Assembly (NCBI RefSeq): GCF_014451325.2
Contig: NZ_JACSCH020000015.1
Coordinates: 124,001 to 188,000 of the forward strand
Source of the DNA: Streptomyces sp. CB02980
GTDB lineage: Bacteria; Actinomycetota; Actinomycetes; Streptomycetales; Streptomycetaceae
Direction: 5' to 3'
Length of the DNA: 64,000 nt
Positions 19,544 to 29,115 of the stretch are shown piece after piece. Each line of letters opens with the position of its first letter. Positions within the stretch are counted from its first letter, which is position 1. The translations under genes and the position numbers were made by a program. The notes under the pieces were generated by a model that did no database searches, had not been told where the DNA came from, and was given only the letters and a program-made list of their open reading frames with translations.

Positions 19544-20523
19544 GCGAGACCCCCCTCGTGCCGGGCCCGCGCGAAGTCCCAGGCGTCGGCGACGACGTCC
19601 GCGAGGTCCGGGCGGGACGGCGTCCAGCCGAGCCGTTCGCGGGCGGCCTCGGCGGAGGCGACGAGGACGGCGGGGTCGCCGGCCCGGCGCGGGGCGGTGA
19701 TCTCCGGGATCGGGTGCCCGGTGACCTTCCGTACGGTCTCGACGACCTCGCGGACGGAGAAGCCGTTGCCGTTGCCGAGGTTGCAGATCAGGTGCTCGCC
19801 CGCGGTCATCGCGTCCAGCGCCAGGAGGTGGGCCTCGGCGAGGTCGGCGACGTGGATGTAGTCGCGGACGCAGGTGCCGTCGGGGGTCGGGTAGTCGTCG
19901 CCGTACACGGAGATCGCCTCGCGGCCGCCGAGGGCGACCTGGAGGACGAGCGGGATGAGGTGCGACTCGGGTTCGTGTCGCTCGCCGAGGGAGCCGTACG
20001 CCCCGGCGACGTTGAAGTAGCGCAGCGAGACGGCGGCGAGGCCGTGGGCGGTGCACTCCCCGCCGATCATGTGGTCGACGGCGAGCTTGCTCGCCCCGTA
20101 GGGGCTGGTGGGGGCGGTCGGCGCGGTCTCGGTGATCGGGACGGTCTCCGGCTCGCCGTAGGTCGCTGCGGTGGAGGAGAAGACCAGCCTGCGGACGCCG
20201 GCGGAGCGCATGGCGGCGAGCAGGGCCATGCTGCCGCCGACGTTGTTCTCCCAGTACTTCTCGGGCTTGGCGACGGACTCGCCGACCTGGGAGAAGGCGG
20301 CGAAGTGCAGGACGCCGTCGTAGGAGTCGTCCAGCCACCGCGCGGCGTCCTGGATGCGGCCCTCGATGAACTCGGCGCCCGCCGGGACGGCTTCGGCGAA
20401 GCCGGTGGAGAGGTCGTCGAGGACGGTGACCCGGTGGCCCCGCTCCAGGAGGTGGGCGGCGACGACGCTGCCCACGTATCCGGCCCCGCCGGTCACCAGG
20501 TACCTCTGCACTGCCTCGGTCAC
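19540..20523 (-). CDS. galE: UDP-glucose 4-epimerase
   Basis: Interconverts UDP-galactose and UDP-glucose with bound NAD. 327 residues. Rossmann motif TGGAGYVGSVVA, then FSSTAATYG, the catalytic YGASK (Tyr-x3-Lys) and RYFNVAGAYG. The GTG at 20523 overlaps the galT stop (GTGA), and the galE stop overlaps galK. All three gal genes are therefore translationally coupled. Confidence 0.96.
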   Translation of the reverse strand: MTEAVQRYLVTGGAGYVGSVVAAHLLERGHRVTVLDDLSTGFAEAVPAGAEFIEGRIQDAARWLDDSYDGVLHFAAFSQVGESVAKPEKYWENNVGGSMALLAAMRSAGVRRLVFSSTAATYGEPETVPITETAPTAPTSPYGASKLAVDHMIGGECTAHGLAAVSLRYFNVAGAYGSLGERHEPESHLIPLVLQVALGGREAISVYGDDYPTPDGTCVRDYIHVADLAEAHLLALDAMTAGEHLICNLGNGNGFSVREVVETVRKVTGHPIPEITAPRRAGDPAVLVASAEAARERLGWTPSRPDLADVVADAWDFARARHEGGLA

Positions 20524-21563
20524 TTGCCTGCCACCTCTCGGAGTCGCCGGGCCGCCGACTCCGGCGGCACGTCGTTGCTGAACGCGCTCATGCCGGACTC
20601 CGTGCCCGCGAGGTACTTGAGCCTGCCGGACGTCCGGCGGACGGTGAAGAGTTCCAGGTGCAGGGCGAACTCCTCGCGGTCCGCACCGGTGAACGGCGCC
20701 TGGTGCCAGGCGGAGATGTACGGCGTCGGCGGCTCCTCCGGTCCGAAGATCCGGTCGAAGCGCCTCAAGAGTTCCAGATAGATCTGTGGGAACTCTGTGC
20801 GGGCTCCCTCGTCGAGCGCGCGCAGGTCGGGCACCCGGCGGGTCGGGTAGAGGTGGACCTCGTACGGCCAGTGGGCGGCGTAGGGCACGAAGGCGGTCCA
20901 GTGCTCGGTCTCCAGGACGATCCGCTCGGCGTCGGCGCGTTCCCTGGCGACGACGTCGTCGAAGAGGTTGCCGCCGGTGCGGGCCCGGTGCTCGGCCGCG
21001 TGCCGCTGCATGAGGGCCGTGCGGGGGGTGGCGGACGGGTAGGCGTAGATCTGCCCGTGGGGGTGGGCGAGGGTGACGCCGATCTCGGCGCCGCGGTTCT
21101 CGAAGCAGTAGACCTGCTCGACGCCGGGGCGGGCGGCGAGTTCGGTGGTGCGGTCGGTCCAGGCGTCGAGCACGAGGGCGGCCCGCTCGGGGGTGAGGTC
21201 GGCGAAGGAGGCCTCGTGGTCGGCGGTGAAGCAGACGACCTCGCAGCGGCCCGACTCCCCGGCGAGGGTGGGGAAGCGGTTCTCGAAGACGACGACCTCG
21301 TAGTCGGGGGCCGGGATCTCGCTCTGCCGTCCGTCGCCGGAGGGGCAGAGCGGGCACTCGCCGGCCGGCGGGTGGTACGTCCGGCCCTGCCGGTGCGAGG
21401 CGACGGCGACGGAGTCCCCGAGGAGCACGTCGTACCGGAGCTCGGTGGCGGAGGTGACGGGGTCGAGCGGCCGGGTGTCGACGGCGGTGCGGACGGCGTC
21501 GTCCCGGGTGTCGTAGTAGATCAGCTCGCGCCCGTCGGCGAGCGTGGTGACGGTCTTCTTCAC
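20520..21563 (-). CDS. galT: Galactose-1-phosphate uridylyltransferase
   Basis: Exchanges galactose-1-phosphate with UDP-glucose. 347 residues. Zinc-site CPLCPSG near residue 70 and the active-site nucleophile motif AHPHGQIY (His-Pro-His) are present, as are the VVFENRFPTLAG and HPPAGECP segments. The GTG at 21563 has GGAGGG upstream. First gene of galTEK; the promoter region is 21564-21727. Confidence 0.96.
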   Translation of the reverse strand: MKKTVTTLADGRELIYYDTRDDAVRTAVDTRPLDPVTSATELRYDVLLGDSVAVASHRQGRTYHPPAGECPLCPSGDGRQSEIPAPDYEVVVFENRFPTLAGESGRCEVVCFTADHEASFADLTPERAALVLDAWTDRTTELAARPGVEQVYCFENRGAEIGVTLAHPHGQIYAYPSATPRTALMQRHAAEHRARTGGNLFDDVVARERADAERIVLETEHWTAFVPYAAHWPYEVHLYPTRRVPDLRALDEGARTEFPQIYLELLRRFDRIFGPEEPPTPYISAWHQAPFTGADREEFALHLELFTVRRTSGRLKYLAGTESGMSAFSNDVPPESAARRLREVAGK

Positions 21564-21601
21564 GGGGTGCCCTCCGGCGATTCAAACATAACCACGCACA
21601 A

Positions 21602-21614
21602 GGAATCACATTCC
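21602..21614. promoter_or_regulatory. Inverted repeat in gal promoter region
   Basis: GGAAT-CAC-ATTCC, a perfect 5-bp inverted repeat 38 nt before galT; the galT-coding strand reads GGAATGTGATTCC. It is in the right place for an operator or for the hexamer-type control elements described for Streptomyces gal promoters. Assignment is by position only. Confidence 0.5.
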
Positions 21615-21630
21615 AACATCACCGTCAACG

Positions 21631-21672
21631 GCGAAGCCCGGCCCCTCCCACGAACGAAGGGACCGGGCTTCG
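21631..21672 (-). terminator. Stem-loop after luxR-type gene, upstream of gal
   Basis: GCGAAGCCCGG pairs with CCGGGCTTCGC, with further pairing of CCCT/AGGG inside. It lies just past the 3' end of the gene at 21728-22423 and insulates galTEK from it. Confidence 0.65.
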
Positions 21673-21727
21673 CCCGAACGTCGGAAAGCCCGGGCCCCGG
21701 AAGGCCCGAGCGCCGGAGGCCGGAACG

Positions 21728-22423
21728 TCAGAAGGACGGACCCCGCTGCACCGGCAGCGCGCGGTCGAGCAGCCCCGTACGGGCCGCGAGGGCCGCCGCC
21801 TCCAGGCGCGACCCCACCCCCAGCTTCATCAGGACCCGCTGCACATGCGTCCGGGCCGTGCTCGGCGCGATCCCCATGCCCTCCGCGATCAGCCGGGTGT
21901 CGTCCCCCTCCGCGACCCGGACGAGGACCTCCACCTCCCGCTGCGTCAGGAGCCGCAGCAGCCGCTGACCCTCGTCGTCCGGCTGCGCCGAGGGGTGCAA
22001 AAGCTCCGCGAAGGCCGACTGGAGCAGCTGCGGCGCCACCGCCGACTCCCCCGCCCTCGCCTTCACCAGGGCACGCTCGACGCCCTCGATGCGCTCGTCG
22101 TGCCGGACGTACCCCGAGGCCCCGGCGGCGAACGCCGCCGCGATCCCGCGCGGCGAGGGCACCGGGCCGAGCACCACCACGGCCACCTGCGGCCGCTCGC
22201 GCTTGATCCGTACGACCACGTCGAAGGCCCCCGGCTCGGCCGGGGCGGCCGTGCCCAGGAGACAGACCTCCGGCGCCCGGCTCACCACGAGCTCCGCCGC
22301 CCCCGCCACCGGCGCGGCCGCCGCGAGCACCCGGTGCCCACGCAGCTTCAGCGCCGAGGCGAGCGCCTCCGCGAGCAGGCGGTGATCGTCCACCACCACG
22401 AGCCGTACGCCCATCCCGGTCAT
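21728..22423 (-). CDS. LuxR-type regulator with degenerate receiver domain
   Basis: 231 residues. The N-terminal receiver-like domain keeps the first acidic pair (VDDH, D12/D13), but the phosphoacceptor strand reads VCLLGTAAP with Gly57 where Asp is expected. The beta-4 Thr/Ser and beta-5 Lys are also lost (VVVLGPVPS; YVRHDE). The C-terminal GerE helix-turn-helix is intact (LTQREVEVLVRVAEG...AEGMGIAPSTARTHVQRVL). It therefore probably acts independently of phosphorylation. The ATG at 22423 has GGAGG upstream. It is monocistronic, between two stem-loops. Confidence 0.85.
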   Translation of the reverse strand: MTGMGVRLVVVDDHRLLAEALASALKLRGHRVLAAAAPVAGAAELVVSRAPEVCLLGTAAPAEPGAFDVVVRIKRERPQVAVVVLGPVPSPRGIAAAFAAGASGYVRHDERIEGVERALVKARAGESAVAPQLLQSAFAELLHPSAQPDDEGQRLLRLLTQREVEVLVRVAEGDDTRLIAEGMGIAPSTARTHVQRVLMKLGVGSRLEAAALAARTGLLDRALPVQRGPSF

Positions 22424-22570
22424 CCCCCATCCTCCGGGCCGCCGTCCACCGGCCACCCCGCCCGGCAAGCTACACGCTCCCCCTCCTCACAGCCCGTCAA
22501 CCTCCCTACGACCCGATCGACGACTCCGTCGCCTCGGGCCGCTGATCCGCCGCGCCCCCGCACACGCGAG

Positions 22571-22606
22571 AGGAGGGCCTCCCCGGTTTCCCGGGGAGGC
22601 CCTCCT
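22571..22606 (-). terminator. Terminator after PQQ-propeller gene pair
   Basis: Perfect 16-bp stem (AGGAGGGCCTCCCCGG, 22571-22586 with 22591-22606) and a TTTC loop, just past the stop at 22627. Confidence 0.9.
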
Positions 22607-22626
22607 CGTCTCCGTCGCGGCGCGCC

Positions 22627-24507
22627 TCAGCCCTTGGTGCTGTACGCCACCGCGAGGTACCGCTTGTCGTACGCCGAGTCGGACTCGCGCGTCTTGCTCA
22701 CGTTCACCGGCGAGATGAAGAGCCGACCGGCCTCGTAGAGGAACTCGGCGCCGTTGATGGAGAAGCTGTTCTCCTTCTCCCGGTTCACCTTGTCCGACGG
22801 GTTCTCCAGGAGCAGGGTCTCCTTCATCGTGCCCCCGTTGATGGACACGATCTGCCCGCCCTTGTCGTACGGGGGCTCCTTGTACGCGATCAGGTCGCCC
22901 CCGTCCATGCGGAGCGGGATCAGCGTGTACTTGTCGCCCGCGTCCGCCTTCTCCGGCATCGTCCTCCCGGTGGCCAGATCGAAGGCGATCACTTCGTTCG
23001 TCTCGTCGCCGAACTCGCCGGTGGAGCCCTCGTGCTCCTCGGTCGGCACGTACAGCCGCCCGTTGCCGACGAGCACCTGCGTGCAGGACTCGACCTTGGT
23101 CGAGCGGCAGCGGGCCGCGTACTGGTCGGCGTCCGCCGTGATCTTCGCCTTCAGCTTCCCGGTCTTCTCGTCGACGGAGAAGAAGTCCGAGATGCCACTG
23201 CCGTCGCCGGCGCTGTCGCCGACGTCGGCCGCGACGACCAGCGGCTTGGTGGAGACCACGGACGCGTACTCGACGCCGGTCGGCATCCTGAACTGCGAGA
23301 CCGGGGCGCCCGACATCGGGTCGAGGTTCTGGATCATCACGTACTGGGCGTCGAACGTGCCGCACTTGCGGACCGCGACGAGACCCTCGCCGCCGCCGTA
23401 TCCCAGGTCGTAGCAGCCCTGGTCGTTGGCCTGCGGCTTCCAGCGCGGGTTGCCGTTGGCGACGTCGAAGGCGGCGCCGCCGTCGGCGCCGCCGGCCGCG
23501 ACCGTCTTGCCGCTGAGCGTGACCTCGCCGAACCGCACCTTTCCGTCGCCCGCCGCGCCACCGGTGACAGCGGTCGACCAGACCAGCTTCCCGGTGTCGA
23601 GGTCGACCACGCCGACCTCGGTGCACTCCCGGTAGTACCGGGGCGCCACGCGCTTGGCCGCCTCGAAGAGGATCGGCACCTTGTGGTCGGCGGTCATGTA
23701 CCGGGAGGCGCCGCAGACCTGACCGGTCAGCGGCAGGGTCCAGACGACCGTGCCCTTGTCGAGGTCGTAGCCGACCACCGAGTCGACGCCGGTCTTCACG
23801 AAGACCTTGTCGGTGACCCACGAGCCGGCGACGGGCGTGGTGTCGGGGACCTTGGGCACGTCGAGCTGGAACGCCGGCTTCGCCTTGGTGTTCCCGCCCG
23901 GCTTCTCCTTGCCGTCGCCACCGACGCCCTGGCTGCCACCGGTCCCGCCGTCGGCACCCTGCGAGGCGCCGCCGGTGCCCTTCGACTCGTCGGCCTTGCC
24001 ACCGCCGTCACCGGAGTTGGCGTACCAGATGCCGGCGCCGATGATCAGGACGACGGCGACGACCGCCGCGATGACGATCTGGAGCTGTGCCGACAGCTTC
24101 TTGCCGCCGCCCGGCGCCGCGACAGGCGCCGCGGCCGTGGTGGGCTGCTGGTACCCGCCGTAGGGCTGCTGCTGCGGATAGCCGTACGGGGGCTGGGCCG
24201 GCTGCTGGTAGCCGGCGCCGTAGGGCTGCTGCGGCTGCGTGGGCGGCTGCGCCGGGTAGCCGTAGGGCTGCTGCGGCGGCGTCGCCGAGGGCTGTCCCCC
24301 TGGTCCCTGCGGCCCGGGAGGTGCCCCCGGCGGATAGCCGTAGCCCGGGTCCGGCGCCTGCTGCGGGTACCCGTACCCCGGGTCCTGCGGCGGCGGCGCC
24401 TGCTGCGGGTAGCCGTAACCGGGCTCCGGCTGCTGCGGCGTCGGCGCGCCGAAGCCACCCTGCGGGTCGGGGGGTTGGTTCGGCGGCGGTGGGGGTGGCT
24501 GCGTCAT
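22627..24507 (-). CDS. Pro/Gln/Tyr-rich single-pass protein with extracellular PQQ-like propeller (1)
   Basis: 626 residues. The cytoplasmic N-terminus of about 135 residues is full of GYGYPQQ/PYGYP motifs. One membrane helix follows (about 143-163, QIVIAAVVAVVLIIGAGIWY), then a Gly/Ser/Lys linker and an extracellular domain with PQQ_2-type blades (GYDLDKGTVVWTLPL, DLDTGKLVWSTAV, FDVANGNPRWKP, VDEKTGKLKAKI, FDLATGRTM). No enzyme motif was seen; a sensor or scaffold role is inferred. ATG at 24507. It starts 13 nt after its paralogue upstream, so the two form an operon. Confidence 0.82.
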   Translation of the reverse strand: MTQPPPPPPNQPPDPQGGFGAPTPQQPEPGYGYPQQAPPPQDPGYGYPQQAPDPGYGYPPGAPPGPQGPGGQPSATPPQQPYGYPAQPPTQPQQPYGAGYQQPAQPPYGYPQQQPYGGYQQPTTAAAPVAAPGGGKKLSAQLQIVIAAVVAVVLIIGAGIWYANSGDGGGKADESKGTGGASQGADGGTGGSQGVGGDGKEKPGGNTKAKPAFQLDVPKVPDTTPVAGSWVTDKVFVKTGVDSVVGYDLDKGTVVWTLPLTGQVCGASRYMTADHKVPILFEAAKRVAPRYYRECTEVGVVDLDTGKLVWSTAVTGGAAGDGKVRFGEVTLSGKTVAAGGADGGAAFDVANGNPRWKPQANDQGCYDLGYGGGEGLVAVRKCGTFDAQYVMIQNLDPMSGAPVSQFRMPTGVEYASVVSTKPLVVAADVGDSAGDGSGISDFFSVDEKTGKLKAKITADADQYAARCRSTKVESCTQVLVGNGRLYVPTEEHEGSTGEFGDETNEVIAFDLATGRTMPEKADAGDKYTLIPLRMDGGDLIAYKEPPYDKGGQIVSINGGTMKETLLLENPSDKVNREKENSFSINGAEFLYEAGRLFISPVNVSKTRESDSAYDKRYLAVAYSTKG

Positions 24508-24520
24508 CGGTCCGTGTACC

Positions 24521-26413
24521 TCACTTGCTGAAGGCCATCATCGTCTTGACCAGCTTTTCTTCCTTGTCGTTCGACGCGGAGACGCGCCCGCTCGTCACGA
24601 CGAAGGTGCCGGCGCCGTACGCGTAGCCCGGGCTGTAGAAGTTGTTCTCGACCTGGGCCGTCGACGCCGGGTGCTGGAGCACGATCTTCGGCGCACCGCC
24701 GGTGGGGGCGATCGTCGCGACGGCGCCGCCCTTGTCGTACGACGGGTCCACGTAGACCAGGACCTGGCCGCCCTCCATCCGGAGCGGGAGCATCGACTGC
24801 TCACCGGGCGCCTTGGAGCGCCACTTGGCCTTGCCGTTCTTCAGGTCGAAGGCGACGACCTCGTTGGGGGTGCCGTACGCGGTCTCGGTGGCCATGTAGA
24901 AGGTGTTCGCGTCGGCCGCGACTCCCGTGCAGCCCTGGAGGTTCTTGCCGAAGATGACGAACCCGCCGCCGCAGGAGGGGGCGAACTTGTCCTTGCCGCC
25001 CTGGATCTGCGAGCGGAGCGAACCGTTCGGGTTGAGCGCGAAGATGGTCCACTTCTTCTGCTCGCGCTGGGTGGCGGAGACGACCAGCGGGTCGATCGAG
25101 TAGACCCGGTCCACCTCCCAGTCGGTCTCCAGCTTGAAGGTCCACTTGGGCTTGCCCGTGTTCGGGTCGACCTGGCTGACGCCCTGGACCTTCTTGGTGG
25201 TGCTGCCCGACGGGCAGTCCACGGCGGCGATCAGCTTGCTGCCGCCGGCGTACGCGAAGGGCTTGCAGCCGGTCGTCGCGCCGGTGAAGAGCTGCTTGCC
25301 GTCGATCAGCGAGAAGCCGTAGGAGCTGCTGGTGCCGGAGACGGTCAGCGTGTTGCCGCTGATGGCCAGGGTGTTGTCCGAGAAGGCGAAGAGGCCCTTG
25401 GGCTTCGGTACGGCCTTCTTCCAGCCGGCCTTGCCGGTCTTCAGGTCGATCTGCTGGAGCGAGGTGCACTTGGCGCCGTCCTTGGCGCTCTCGGCGTAGG
25501 CGAAGACCATGACGCCGTTCGCCGAGGGTTCCGCGGGCGCGGCGCACAGCTCGAACGGCACGTCGACGTGCCACTTCCGGGCGCCGTCGCTCAGGTTGTA
25601 GCCGGAGACGCCCTTGTACATGGCCTTGACGACGGTGTCGCCGACGATCCACGGGCCGAGCACGTCGGCGCCGTTGCGGGGCAGGTCGACGTCGTTCTGG
25701 AGCAGCCAGTTGACCTTGGCCTCGCCGGCCTGGCGGCCGGCGTTGAGGTCGTCGTCGCCGCCCTTGGATCCGTCGCCCGAGCCGTCGCCCTTGTCCACCG
25801 ACTCGGTGGGCTTGGGGGCGTTGGAGGAGGAGCTGGCGGTGGCGGTCGGACCGGCGATCGGGTCCTTGTCGTCGTCTCCGCCGACGACGGCCCAGGTGGT
25901 GACGGCGGCCACCAGGACGGCCCCTGCGGCGACGGCGGCGACGAGACCGGTGCGGCCCTTGAGGCCGCCGCCGGAGGGCGGCGGGGTGGGGGCGCCCTGG
26001 TACATCGGCTGGGTGGGGTACCCGCCGTAGGGGTTCTGCTGCTGCTGGCCGTACGGTCCCGGCTGCTGCGGCTGGCCGTAGCCGGGCTGCTGGCCCTGCT
26101 GCGGGTAGCCGTACGGCTGCTGCGGGGGCTGCTGGCCGTACGGTCCGGGCTGGCCCGGCTGGCCCGGCTGGCCGTACGGACCCGGCTGACCGGGCTGGCC
26201 CTGCTGCGGGTATCCGTAACCGGGCTGCGGCTGCTGGCCGTACGGTCCGGGCGCGGCGGGCGGCGCCGGGGGCACGCCGGGCGGGCCGGCGGGCGGCGGC
26301 GGAGTCTGCGGTGGGACGGGCGGCACGGGCGGCGTGCCCTGGTGCGGGCCCTGGTTCGGATCCTGGGGAGCTCCGAAGCCCCCCGGCGGCTGGTTGCTGG
26401 GCGGCTGGGTCAT
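24521..26413 (-). CDS. Pro/Gln/Tyr-rich single-pass protein with extracellular PQQ-like propeller (2)
   Basis: 630 residues, with the same plan as the gene at 22627: N-terminal YGQPGQPG/GYGYPQQ low-complexity region (1-150), membrane helix (about 156-178, GLVAAVAAGAVLVAAVTTWAVV) and a propeller with blades such as GYNLSDGARKWHVDV, DLKTGKAGWKKA, VDPNTGKPKWTF and FDLKNGKAKWRS. The ATG at 26413 is chosen over upstream in-frame starts because AAGGGGG precedes it and both paralogues begin MTQPP. The conserved architecture but divergent propellers suggest duplication followed by specialisation of the outer domain. Confidence 0.82.
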   Translation of the reverse strand: MTQPPSNQPPGGFGAPQDPNQGPHQGTPPVPPVPPQTPPPPAGPPGVPPAPPAAPGPYGQQPQPGYGYPQQGQPGQPGPYGQPGQPGQPGPYGQQPPQQPYGYPQQGQQPGYGQPQQPGPYGQQQQNPYGGYPTQPMYQGAPTPPPSGGGLKGRTGLVAAVAAGAVLVAAVTTWAVVGGDDDKDPIAGPTATASSSSNAPKPTESVDKGDGSGDGSKGGDDDLNAGRQAGEAKVNWLLQNDVDLPRNGADVLGPWIVGDTVVKAMYKGVSGYNLSDGARKWHVDVPFELCAAPAEPSANGVMVFAYAESAKDGAKCTSLQQIDLKTGKAGWKKAVPKPKGLFAFSDNTLAISGNTLTVSGTSSSYGFSLIDGKQLFTGATTGCKPFAYAGGSKLIAAVDCPSGSTTKKVQGVSQVDPNTGKPKWTFKLETDWEVDRVYSIDPLVVSATQREQKKWTIFALNPNGSLRSQIQGGKDKFAPSCGGGFVIFGKNLQGCTGVAADANTFYMATETAYGTPNEVVAFDLKNGKAKWRSKAPGEQSMLPLRMEGGQVLVYVDPSYDKGGAVATIAPTGGAPKIVLQHPASTAQVENNFYSPGYAYGAGTFVVTSGRVSASNDKEEKLVKTMMAFSK

Positions 26414-26476
26414 CAGCAGTTCCCCCTTGACGTGAGCGGGTTTTCTTTCTACCACTCGCGCCCCGGCGCAAAAGCG

Positions 26477-26511
26477 ACCGGTCCGCCCCTTGTACCCAAG
26501 GGAGGACCGGC
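26477..26511 (-). terminator. Stem-loop after ABC-F gene
   Basis: ACCGGTCC...GGACCGGC with inner CCCTTG/CAAGGG pairing, about 15 nt past the ABC-F stop and ahead of the PQQ operon. Confidence 0.6.
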
Positions 26512-26525
26512 CTGTGATGCCCTTG

Positions 26526-28331
<1,806 letters not shown>

Positions 28332-28373
28332 TTTGACTCCTGTACCGGGGATCGATCGATCTCCCAGAGTACG

Positions 28374-28404
28374 TTGCCGCGTACGCCGCGCCGACGGGTA
28401 GTAC
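28374..28404 (+). promoter_or_regulatory. Possible promoter of the toxin-antitoxin pair
   Basis: TTGCCG (28374-28379) and TAGTAC (28399-28404) spaced 19 bp. The start would fall close to the ATG at 28415, suggesting a short or absent leader. Weak evidence. Confidence 0.3.
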
Positions 28405-28414
28405 CGGCGGTAGC

Positions 28415-28705
28415 ATGAGTGGCATGAGTGAGCCTACTCAGAAGTACTCGATCAGCATGCCGCGCGACATCGCGGAGGCCGCACGGGCCCGCAGCGGACC
28501 CTCGGGACTCTCGGCCTACGTGGCGGCTGCGGTCGCCCGGCAGATCGAGCGCGACGACCTCAACGAACTCATCGCGGTGGCCGAGGCCGAGCACGGGCCG
28601 GTCACGGACGCGGAGATCCAGGCACGACGCGAGCAGCTGCACCGGGCCCGCGCGCAGCAGGGCGGCCCGGAAACGAGTGGGGCGAGTGGGGCGAGTGCGG
28701 CGTGA
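28415..28705 (+). CDS. Ribbon-helix-helix antitoxin-like protein (VapB/CopG type)
   Basis: 96 residues. The N-terminal segment QKYSISMPRDIAEAARAR...LSAYVAAAVARQIERD fits a ribbon-helix-helix DNA-binding fold. The acidic/charged C-terminal half is the expected toxin-neutralising arm, and the tail is Gly/Ala/Ser-rich. The ATG at 28415 (MSGMSEP) or 28424 could be the start. The last codon overlaps the downstream PIN gene (GTGA), the normal antitoxin-first arrangement of type II systems, so it likely represses its own operon. Confidence 0.8.
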   Translation: MSGMSEPTQKYSISMPRDIAEAARARSGPSGLSAYVAAAVARQIERDDLNELIAVAEAEHGPVTDAEIQARREQLHRARAQQGGPETSGASGASAA

Positions 28706-29115
28706 CGCGCCTCGGGGCCGCTCCTGGCGGCACGCTGGTCCTCGACGGTGAGGGGCTGGCCAAGGCCGTACTGCGTGACCGCGAGGTGACCACCTGGCTC
28801 ACGCTGGCCGGCGCGGACGATCTGCGCGTCGTGACGAGCGCCGCCACTCTGGTGGAGGTGATGCACCCGCGCATCAATCGCGCGGCCCTGGAATGGACCC
28901 TGTCCCGCCTCGTCGTCGAACCCGTGACGGACGCCGTCGCGCGTCGCGCGGCGGCCCTCCTCGCCGAGAACGGGCTGCACGGCCGCAAGCACGCCATCGG
29001 CGCGGTGGTCGCCGCGACGGCCCTCGCGGCACCGGGCCCCGTCTCCGTGCTCACCTCGGACCCGGAGGACCTCATCGTCCTCTGCGGCGGCCGGGCGACC
29101 GTCATCGCGATCTGA
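28702..29115 (+). CDS. PIN-domain ribonuclease toxin-like protein (VapC type)
   Basis: 137 residues, coupled to the antitoxin-like gene by a 4-nt overlap. PIN acidic residues are partly kept: D15 (LVLDGEGL), E52 (TLVEVMH), D120 and D123 (LTSDPEDL). The third conserved acidic position, normally in a DAxIAA motif, reads KHAIGAVVAATA, with His97 in place of Asp. Activity may be altered or reliant on the other residues. The 3' end overlaps the convergent acyltransferase gene by 14 nt. Stand-alone chromosomal vapBC pairs of this kind are common in Streptomyces. Confidence 0.78.
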   Translation: MTRLGAAPGGTLVLDGEGLAKAVLRDREVTTWLTLAGADDLRVVTSAATLVEVMHPRINRAALEWTLSRLVVEPVTDAVARRAAALLAENGLHGRKHAIGAVVAATALAAPGPVSVLTSDPEDLIVLCGGRATVIAI

